Source: Selenomonadaceae bacterium UBA2897 (lineage in GTDB: Bacteria; Bacillota; Negativicutes; Selenomonadales; Selenomonadaceae). From it: DNA of 64,000 nt. Of the stretch, positions 58,096 through 64,000 are shown piece after piece. Position numbers and translations under genes: made by a program. Each line of letters begins with the position of its first letter. The stretch's first letter is position 1. The notes beneath the pieces are model-generated. The model saw only the letters and a list, made by a program, of their open reading frames with translations. It was not told the origin of the DNA and made no database searches. The DNA is taken from contig DEDT01000059.1 of NCBI GenBank assembly GCA_002350105.1, positions 18,265 through 82,264 on the forward strand. The letters run 5' to 3'.

Positions 58096-59022
58096 ATGTC
58101 AGAACATGATATACTAAAAAAGCATACAGCCTGGTTGTCGATTATCTCGAACACCACGTTGGTGCTGCTGAAGCTGATCGTCGGCTTTATGGTCGGTGCC
58201 GTGAGCCTGATTTCGGAGGCTTTGCATTCCGGCGTTGACCTCGTGGCCGCCCTGATTGCGTTCTGGGCCGTGCAGAAGTCCGTGACGCCGCCGGATATGG
58301 AGCATGACTACGGCCACGGCAAGTATGAGAACCTCTCGGCGGCTGTGGAGGCGTTGCTCATTGTCGGCGCGGCACTGGGTATCGTCTACGAGGCGGTGCA
58401 GAAGTTCAGTGAGAGCCAGGTGCCGGATATGCTGGGGTATGGCATTGGTATCATGGCCATTTCCATTGTCATTAACCTCATCGTATCGCGTCGCCTGATC
58501 CATGTGGCAAAGCTCACGGGCTCGCAGGCGCTGGAGGCCGATGGCCTGCATCTGCAGTCCGATATATGGACATCGGTAGGCGTCCTGGGCGGCCTCGTGC
58601 TCATGCAGCTGACGGGCTGGGCCTGGCTTGACCCGGTCATCGCCGTCTTCGTGGCCGGTATTATCTTTCGGGCTGGCTGGAAGATGGTGCATGAGTCCGT
58701 GCGGGAGCTCACCGATGAGAGTCTGCCCGAGGAGGAAGAAGCGCGCATCAGCGAGATCATCCGCGAGTGCCCCGAGGTGCGCGGCTTGCACTGTCTGCGC
58801 ACGCGCAAGTCGGGCTCCTACAAGCTGCTCGACGTGCATGTGCTCTTCGATGGCAACATGCATCTTTCGCAAGTCGATGCCATTTGCGATGAGCTGGAGG
58901 AGAACATCCGCAGGGAGTTCGGTACCTTCGACGTGATGATACATCCCGAGCCCGCGCAGTATCATCGGGAGGAAAGCAAAGTCAGCCAGTTCGAGAAGGC
59001 CAAGGGCGTTCAGCATAGTTAA
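58096..59022 (+). CDS. Cation diffusion facilitator (CDF) family metal exporter
   Basis: 308 residues from ATG 58096. Six helices (about residues 10-210) with metal-site motifs EALHSGVDLVAALI, DYGHGKYE and ADGLHLQSDIWTSVGV, followed by a C-terminal ferredoxin-like domain (about 215-300). The DxxxD/H pattern gives a Zn2+/Fe2+/Mn2+ exporter; which metal is unknown. Proton-coupled export at the inner membrane. Confidence 0.92.
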   Translation: MSEHDILKKHTAWLSIISNTTLVLLKLIVGFMVGAVSLISEALHSGVDLVAALIAFWAVQKSVTPPDMEHDYGHGKYENLSAAVEALLIVGAALGIVYEAVQKFSESQVPDMLGYGIGIMAISIVINLIVSRRLIHVAKLTGSQALEADGLHLQSDIWTSVGVLGGLVLMQLTGWAWLDPVIAVFVAGIIFRAGWKMVHESVRELTDESLPEEEEARISEIIRECPEVRGLHCLRTRKSGSYKLLDVHVLFDGNMHLSQVDAICDELEENIRREFGTFDVMIHPEPAQYHREESKVSQFEKAKGVQHS

Positions 59023-59094
59023 TTTTTCATCGGTATTTCAAGTCGCGGATGTACAATAGCATTCAGATAATTATATGGTTGGGGAGGAAATTTC

Positions 59095-60015
59095 ATGTTC
59101 AAGCAGATTTGCAGTGTGGCGGTCAGTGCCGCTTTCCTGATTTCGTCGACGGCCATCGGCTTTGCAGCGCCGGAGACGGTGCAGGCGAAGCTCACGGCCA
59201 TTGAGACGGATACGTATGGCGTCGAGCAGACAGGGGCGCTGGTGGACCGCATTAATAAGTTGGAGAAAGATTATGATGGTACGCATCGTACGGGCAGCAT
59301 GATGGCACGTGTCGATGCCCTATACAATGAAATCTATACGAACAGCACCAAGCCGTCCGTGCTTACGGACCTCAACGCCATCGAGTGGAACATCGACCAT
59401 GAGGTGAGCATGGCGTCCGTGGATAAGCGCGTGGCGGATATGGAGATGAAGCTGCAGGGCACGACGCGCGAGGGGACGTATCAGTACCGCATCGCGGAGC
59501 TCGGCAAGGTGTCATTCGGTTCGGCGGAGCTGCCCATTGGGCAGGCGCAGGTGCCGGCCAATACGCTGGTGAAGATCGAGCTGGTGACGCCGGTCAGGAG
59601 CAAGCAGCTCAAGGAGCAGGATGTCATCAAGTACAAGGTGGCACAGGATGTCATCGTGAACGGTAAGCTGGTGTTCGCGAAGGGCGCACCGGGTGAGGGC
59701 GTCGTGACGAAGGTGAAGCAGGCGCGTAACTTCGGCCGCAATGCCGAGGTGAGCGTGGATTTCCACAAGACGAAGTCGATTGACGGGACGTATGTGGATA
59801 CGTTCACGGGTGAAGAGGCCAGGAAGGAGATGAAGTCGCTGGCTATGGCGGGCGGCGCTTCGCTGGCGGGCATCGCAATCCTCGGACCGATCGGTATCGT
59901 AGGTGGCGCGTTTGTGCACGGCAAGGATGTGGATCTGCCGGCGGGAACGCAGCTGTACGTGCAGACAAAGGCGGATAGCACGCTCTACGGCGTGGAGACG
60001 ACGCTGGCGCAGTAA
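59095..60015 (+). CDS. Exported protein of unknown function
   Basis: 306 residues behind RBS GGGGAGGAAA. The signal peptide ends near GFA/APET. The region 25-140 contains repeated short words of the type KLTAIETDTYGVEQTGALVD (also HRTGSMMARVDALYNE and LQGTTREGTYQYRI). A beta-rich part follows (VPANTLVKIELVTPVRSKQL), then a hydrophobic Gly/Ala segment (LAMAGGASLAGIAILGPIGI). Probably periplasmic or outer-membrane associated. No known domain recognised. Lies upstream of LPS assembly genes. Confidence 0.6.
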   Translation: MFKQICSVAVSAAFLISSTAIGFAAPETVQAKLTAIETDTYGVEQTGALVDRINKLEKDYDGTHRTGSMMARVDALYNEIYTNSTKPSVLTDLNAIEWNIDHEVSMASVDKRVADMEMKLQGTTREGTYQYRIAELGKVSFGSAELPIGQAQVPANTLVKIELVTPVRSKQLKEQDVIKYKVAQDVIVNGKLVFAKGAPGEGVVTKVKQARNFGRNAEVSVDFHKTKSIDGTYVDTFTGEEARKEMKSLAMAGGASLAGIAILGPIGIVGGAFVHGKDVDLPAGTQLYVQTKADSTLYGVETTLAQ

Positions 60016-60046
60016 AATGCAGGCTCGAGTACGAAGGACGAGGCAG

Positions 60047-60233
60047 GGGGAAACGGGGTTCCTTTTCCTCCGCTCCACAAACGACCCTCCGCTGGGGCGT
60101 TTGCTATCGCTTAAACAATGGGCCGGCAAGCAACGGCCCGAGTATTCATTGAGCCCGTTACCAATAGAGAAGGGAGGGCCGCCGGCTGCGCCGGTTGCAG
60201 TGTTCCGCTACGGAAAAGGAACCCCGTTTCCCC
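60047..60233. repeat. Structured intergenic repeat, copy B
   Basis: Terminal arms 60047-60068 and 60212-60233 are perfectly complementary over 22 bases, yet share no sequence with the arms of copy A. Inside: CAAACG/CGTTTG with CCC/GGG, the shared block GGGCCGGCAAGCAACGGCCC, CAATG/CATTG, and CCGGC/GCCGG. Same orientation as copy A. Confidence 0.85.
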
Positions 60234-60248
60234 TGTATGGCGTTCGCA

Positions 60249-60345
60249 GAGCCCGCTGCCAATAGAGAGGGGAGGGCCGCCGGCTGCGCCGGTTGCAGTG
60301 TTCCGCTGCACAAAAGGGACACCATGTCCCCCCTGTGTTGTGCAC
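60249..60345. repeat. Partial third copy (right half) of the structured repeat
   Basis: 60249-60307 repeats 60150-60208 with three differences over 59 bases. It is followed by a new stem GCACAA/TTGTGC that encloses GGGAC/GTCCC. The left half of the element is missing. Confidence 0.75.
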
Positions 60346-60523
60346 TGCAGTAGGCAGAGGCGTGAAAGCGCGGCGGTGCGGTCGCCCTGTCTCCTGCGGA
60401 GAGGCGGGCTTGTTCGTTATGTTATATGGGTCGTTGCAGTTGGTACTGCGGCGGCCTTTTTATTTTCATGTGCTTGTGGTAGTATAAAAGATAATAGTAT
60501 TTAAATACAAGGGAGTAGGATTG
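60346..60523. other. Intergenic region upstream of the LptD-like gene
   Basis: No coding frame. It contains a CTCCTGCGGAGAG-type hairpin near 60391 and an A/T-rich stretch with TAGTAT near 60480 that may belong to the promoter of the next gene. Confidence 0.3.
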
Positions 60524-62068
60524 ATGACGGATAGATTGGGCGCACGGGTGGCGCTGGGGCTTTTGGCGGCTTTGCTCGCCGTGCCGGGGACGGCGGCTGC
60601 GGCGTATCATGCGGATTCGGATACGGGCGTGGAAGCGCTGGATTATATCGAGAATGAGCACCGCTCGGCGCGGGAGCAGAAGCTGACGGCAGAGCAGAAG
60701 CAGCTTCTGGCCGATGCAGAGAACATGAGCAAGCATCTGCGGCGACCGTACGATAAGACGGATAAGACGCAGACGATGCCCGTGGCCTTCGAGGGCGATG
60801 AGCTGACCTATGACGAGCGTACGGGCGATTTCTCGGCGAAGGGCAAGGTGAACATTCTGCAGATGGATGCGCACCGCTTCCAGGCCGATGATGTTTCGGG
60901 CAATACCCAGAAGCAGCAGATTGTGGTGCCGGGAAAGGCGCATATCCTGCAGATGACGCCAGGCGAGGTGCGCGTGACGCTCGATGGCTATGATGTGAAC
61001 TATAACTATGGCCTTAAGACGGGCACGATGGGACAGGCCATCGGCAAGGCGGGCAGCCACTACATTACGGGCAAGCGCTTCGAGTTCTATCCCGATCATA
61101 TCGTGGTCTATGATGGCACGGAGACACGTTGCAGCGCCAAGAGCCCGGACTATCACCTGGCGGCTAGCAAGATCGTGCTTTACCCGAACGAACGCGTGGA
61201 GATGGATAACGTGCGCTTCTACCTGAAGCACATGAAGATCCTGCAGAAAAAGCACTATGTGAATGATAAATTGGGGGGCCAGAACGGCGGCCAGCCATCC
61301 TTCCCGCGCATCGGCTACAACGATGACGATGGTATGTGGCTGAAGTGGCATCTCGACCAGGATTTGGGAAATCACGTGCAGGCAAACGAGCATCTGCATG
61401 TCACGAAAAAGGATGGCTGGCGCTCGAACTACGATGTCACCTATGCGCATGCAGGGCTGCGGAGCGGCATTACCTACGGTCATTTCGAGGATGGCGACGA
61501 ACATTGGATCAAGAGGGAACCGTCCTGGGTCACGAGCTTTGATCATCGCCTCGGCCATTCCCATTTCCATTATGGCCTCGATACGGAGTATGGCCGCTGG
61601 TATGGCGATGGCGTGCATAGTACCCATACTTATGGTGGGGTGCGCCTTTCGTATGATCCGATCAAGTGGTCGCGCAATACGCTCTATCTTGGCACGGGCT
61701 ATGATATGACGCACGAGTCCTATGATGATTCGAATGTGCATGGCGCGCGGTTCGATGCGGTGCTGACGCGGGATATCGATCTGCGCTGGGCCGCCTATGT
61801 GGGCTATCATTACAGCAAGAAGAACGAGGAGAATTCCCTCTTTAACTACGATACGGATGATTTCAGCAAAAAGGCAGAAGGCGGATTCAGCTACCGTGTC
61901 GATGATAACAACCGGCTGGTCGTGGGTACGCGTTATGACCTCGACCATAGTGAGTGGAATCACGTCGATTATTATTGGTACCATAGCATGCATTGTGCGG
62001 AGCTGGTGCTGCGTTATAAATCCATGGACAACAGCTGGAATGTACGGTTGCAGTTTACGCCGTGGTGA
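60524..62068 (+). CDS. LptD/OstA-like outer-membrane LPS assembly protein (short form)
   Basis: 514 residues from ATG 60524 with GGGAG upstream. The signal peptide ends near AAA/AYHA. An LptA/OstA-like beta-jellyroll segment (about 80-240: PVAFEGDELTYDERTGDFSA, KGKVNILQMDAHRFQADDV) is followed by a C-terminal Tyr/His/Asp-rich region with barrel strands, ending VRLQFTPW. LptD inserts LPS into the outer leaflet. It is shorter than E. coli LptD (about 780), as expected for Negativicutes-type proteins. Directly upstream of heptose genes. Confidence 0.8.
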   Translation: MTDRLGARVALGLLAALLAVPGTAAAAYHADSDTGVEALDYIENEHRSAREQKLTAEQKQLLADAENMSKHLRRPYDKTDKTQTMPVAFEGDELTYDERTGDFSAKGKVNILQMDAHRFQADDVSGNTQKQQIVVPGKAHILQMTPGEVRVTLDGYDVNYNYGLKTGTMGQAIGKAGSHYITGKRFEFYPDHIVVYDGTETRCSAKSPDYHLAASKIVLYPNERVEMDNVRFYLKHMKILQKKHYVNDKLGGQNGGQPSFPRIGYNDDDGMWLKWHLDQDLGNHVQANEHLHVTKKDGWRSNYDVTYAHAGLRSGITYGHFEDGDEHWIKREPSWVTSFDHRLGHSHFHYGLDTEYGRWYGDGVHSTHTYGGVRLSYDPIKWSRNTLYLGTGYDMTHESYDDSNVHGARFDAVLTRDIDLRWAAYVGYHYSKKNEENSLFNYDTDDFSKKAEGGFSYRVDDNNRLVVGTRYDLDHSEWNHVDYYWYHSMHCAELVLRYKSMDNSWNVRLQFTPW

Positions 62069-62079
62069 TGGGAGCATAG

Positions 62080-63063
62080 ATGAGCGAAAATCTGACCAGG
62101 ATCATTGACGCTTTTCAGGGGCGTAAAATCCTCGTAATTGGCGATATGGTGGCGGATGTCTACCTCGATGGCCGCATTTCGCGCATTTCGCGCGAGGCCC
62201 CGGTGCTCGTACTGCAGCAGGCGGGCGAGCGCATCGTGGCGGGCGGCGCGGCCAATGTCGTGAACAACATCGCGACGCTGGGGGGTGAGGTTTATGCCGT
62301 AGGTGTCGTGGGCGATGACCATGCGGCAGCGGGCATCGAGCAGGCGCTGGCGAAGAATGGTGCGCATACGGATGGCCTGATCTGCGATGCGACGCGGCCG
62401 ACGATCTCCAAGACACGCATTATTGCGGGCGGCCGCGCGACGGTGAGCCAGCAGATTGTGCGCATCGATAAGCAGAGTGAAGCACCGCTCGATGAAGAGG
62501 TGGAGCAGCAGCTTCAGGATTATATCGAGACGTTGCTGCCCGGTATCGAGGGCGTTGTCATCAGTGATTACGGCGCGGGTACAGTGACGCCGCGCCTGCA
62601 GGCGCAGCTCATCGATTACTGCCGCGAGCATGATATCCCGAGCATGGTGGATTCGCGCTACGAGATCCGCCGTTTCCAGCGCATCGGTTATGTGAAGCAG
62701 AACGATGCGGAGCTCGCGGCGGCCGTGGGGCGGACGCTGCCCGATACGGCAGCCATCCACGCGGCCGGGCGCGAGCTGCTGGCGGCGATGCAGGCGGATG
62801 GCGTACTCGTGACGCGCGGCGAGCTGGGGATGTCCCTGCTGGAAAGGGACGGCAGCGTCCACGATATCCCCGTGTCCGACCGCAGTGAGGTCTTCGATGT
62901 CTCGGGTGCGGGCGATACCTGTGTTTCGACTGTCATCCTCGCGCTTGCGGCTGGTACGTCTCCCGCCCGGGCCGCAGAGCTCTCCAACATCGCCAGCGGC
63001 ATCGCCGTGCGCAAGCTCGGCACTGCCACAGTTTCGGCCCAAGAATTGAGAGCGAGGCTATAA
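62080..63063 (+). CDS. hldA: D-glycero-beta-D-manno-heptose-7-phosphate kinase
   Basis: 327 residues, 11 bases after the LptD-like stop. PfkB-family sugar kinase with VGDMVADVYLDG-like start (VIGDMVADVYLDGRISRI), GGAANVVNNIATLGG and the catalytic DVSGAGDTCVS. It corresponds to the N-terminal domain of E. coli HldE (RfaE); the adenylyltransferase is a separate gene downstream. Supplies ADP-heptose for LPS inner core. Confidence 0.93.
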   Translation: MSENLTRIIDAFQGRKILVIGDMVADVYLDGRISRISREAPVLVLQQAGERIVAGGAANVVNNIATLGGEVYAVGVVGDDHAAAGIEQALAKNGAHTDGLICDATRPTISKTRIIAGGRATVSQQIVRIDKQSEAPLDEEVEQQLQDYIETLLPGIEGVVISDYGAGTVTPRLQAQLIDYCREHDIPSMVDSRYEIRRFQRIGYVKQNDAELAAAVGRTLPDTAAIHAAGRELLAAMQADGVLVTRGELGMSLLERDGSVHDIPVSDRSEVFDVSGAGDTCVSTVILALAAGTSPARAAELSNIASGIAVRKLGTATVSAQELRARL

Positions 63064-63069
63064 AAGAGC

Positions 63070-63128
63070 TGGGAGTTGGGAGTTGAGAGTTGAGATGGAG
63101 GCAGCCGTAACTCCCAACTCTCAACTCT
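63070..63128. repeat. Inverted repeat built of 7-base units between hldA and hldC
   Basis: The left arm is made of GGGAGTT and GAGAGTT units (63070-63094). The right arm AACTCCCAACTCTCAACTCT (63109-63128) is its near complement with a few mismatches. It fills most of the 96-base gap between the two heptose genes. Confidence 0.7.
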
Positions 63129-63159
63129 AAAAAGTATTATGAATGGGGAAACGTAAATC

Positions 63160-63627
63160 ATGTTGATCTCAAATAAGGACATAGAGTTTTTCTGCCAGGT
63201 CCTGCGTGCTGGCGGCAAGAAGGTGGTCTTCACCAATGGCTGCTTCGATATCTTGCACGCCGGGCATGTGCGCTATCTCGCCAAGGCCCGCTCCTTTGGT
63301 GATTGCCTTGTGCTGGGGCTGAACAGCGATGCTTCCGTGCGCCGCCTCAAGGGGCCGGAGCGGCCTATCAACAACGAGCAGGACCGTGCAGAGGTCGTGG
63401 GTGGCCTCCAGTCGGTGGATTATGTCGTAATCTTCGATGAACCGACGGCGGAGCAGCTCATCGCGAAGGTGAAGCCGGACGTCTATGTGAAGGGCGGCGA
63501 CTATACGCTCGAGACTCTGCCCGAGGCGAAGATCGTGCAGAGTTACGGCGGCCGCGTGGAATTCGTGCAGATGGTTGCAGGCCGCTCGACGACGAATGTT
63601 ATCGAGAAAATCAAAGGGATGAAATGA
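63160..63627 (+). CDS. hldC: D-glycero-beta-D-manno-heptose 1-phosphate adenylyltransferase
   Basis: 155 residues. The nucleotidyltransferase motif is TNGCFDILHAGHVRYL (about residues 25-40), and GRSTTNVIEKI lies near the end. Equivalent to the C-terminal half of HldE (RfaE2). Makes ADP-heptose from the 1-phosphate. Overlaps the next gene by 4 bases. Confidence 0.93.
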   Translation: MLISNKDIEFFCQVLRAGGKKVVFTNGCFDILHAGHVRYLAKARSFGDCLVLGLNSDASVRRLKGPERPINNEQDRAEVVGGLQSVDYVVIFDEPTAEQLIAKVKPDVYVKGGDYTLETLPEAKIVQSYGGRVEFVQMVAGRSTTNVIEKIKGMK

Positions 63628-64000
63628 TGCTCAAAGACATAAAAAATGTCCTCATCGTGAAGCTCAGCGCCATCGGCGACGTCATTCATGCGCTGCCGGT
63701 GAGCTATGCCATCAAAGAGACCTATCCCGAGGCGAAAATCACCTGGGTTGTGGAGCCTCCAGCCTATGACCTGCTGGCCATGAATCCCTGCGTGGACCGG
63801 ATTATCGTTTTTCACAAAAAAGATTTCAAGTCGCTGGGCGGATTTCTGCAGCATATCGGTCCCTTCAAAAAGGAATTGCAGCAGGAGTCATATGATGCCG
63901 TGCTGGACTTGCAGGGCCTCTTCAAGTCGGCGGCCATCGCGTATCTGGCCAAAGCACCCGTGAAGCTCGGCATGTGCAATATGCGTGAGCTCAGCGACAA
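63624..64000 (+). CDS. waaC: Glycosyltransferase family 9, LPS heptosyltransferase (3'-truncated by window)
   Basis: Starts ATGATG at 63624-63629 (either ATG) within the hldC stop; 125 codons are visible. NVLIVKLSAIGDVIHALPVS is the GT9 N-terminal signature, followed by DAVLDLQGLFKSAAIA. Probably heptosyltransferase I (WaaC), adding the first heptose to Kdo-lipid A, given the two ADP-heptose genes just upstream. The exact position in the core cannot be proven from this part. Confidence 0.85.
   Translation, partial: MMLKDIKNVLIVKLSAIGDVIHALPVSYAIKETYPEAKITWVVEPPAYDLLAMNPCVDRIIVFHKKDFKSLGGFLQHIGPFKKELQQESYDAVLDLQGLFKSAAIAYLAKAPVKLGMCNMRELSD

Overview
The window reads as chromosome of a diderm anaerobe of the class Negativicutes (Selenomonas/Mitsuokella-like). 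The supporting signs are a fairly GC-rich sequence with Firmicutes-type promoters, ribosome-binding sites and MetNIQ/PotABCD operons, combined with Gram-negative outer-membrane features: a beta-barrel porin, an LptD-like protein and ADP-heptose/heptosyltransferase genes. The carried metabolism is strictly anaerobic (2-oxoacid:ferredoxin oxidoreductase, [NiFe] hydrogenase of the oxygen-sensitive type). The genus is an inference. No search was run.

Layout. 1-6.8 kb: exported nucleotidases, a P1-type nuclease and a porin, probably an extracytoplasmic nucleic-acid and nucleotide salvage set. It is interrupted by a structured RNA gene and a decayed toxin-antitoxin pair (5.07-5.73 kb). 7-17.4 kb: a PepSY-like exported protein, a chemoreceptor, the methionine importer metNIQ, class III FBPase, small membrane proteins and an orphan glucose-type PTS IIA protein. 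17.4-17.65 kb: a candidate type I toxin-antitoxin locus. 17.8-24.2 kb: potABCD, a DMT exporter, a structured repeat and an Fe-alcohol dehydrogenase. 24.4-27.1 kb: korDABC. 27.1-34.6 kb: a defence island with vapBC and relBE in one leftward operon facing a complete type I restriction system hsdMSR. 34.8-38.8 kb: a small membrane protein, larE, a BASS transporter and an APC permease.

39.1-47.3 kb: LuxR-type regulator, two DUF1989 proteins, a 1192-residue biotin-dependent urea/guanidine carboxylase, a short allophanate hydrolase and two PII proteins. This is best read as a guanidine (or urea) nitrogen-assimilation operon. 47.3-48.8 kb: a dicarboxylate/amino-acid symporter and tRNA-Ala(CGC). 49.1-57.3 kb: a membrane-bound uptake [NiFe] hydrogenase with its maturation genes; hypF is not in the window. 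In this cluster the N-terminal nickel motif usual for HypB is carried by a separate 80-residue HMA-domain protein. 57.4-64 kb: exported proteins of unknown function, a CDF cation exporter, a candidate sRNA, a second copy of the structured repeat, an LptD-like protein and the start of an LPS inner-core cluster (hldA, hldC, waaC-like).

Most unusual signals: (1) a roughly 190-nt intergenic element present twice, whose terminal arms differ completely between copies yet are complementary within each copy; (2) a 25-codon hydrophobic peptide gene with a near-ideal Shine-Dalgarno, whose mRNA ends are complementary to each other; (3) the split HypB nickel-site module; (4) PII proteins inside a biotin-carboxylase operon.
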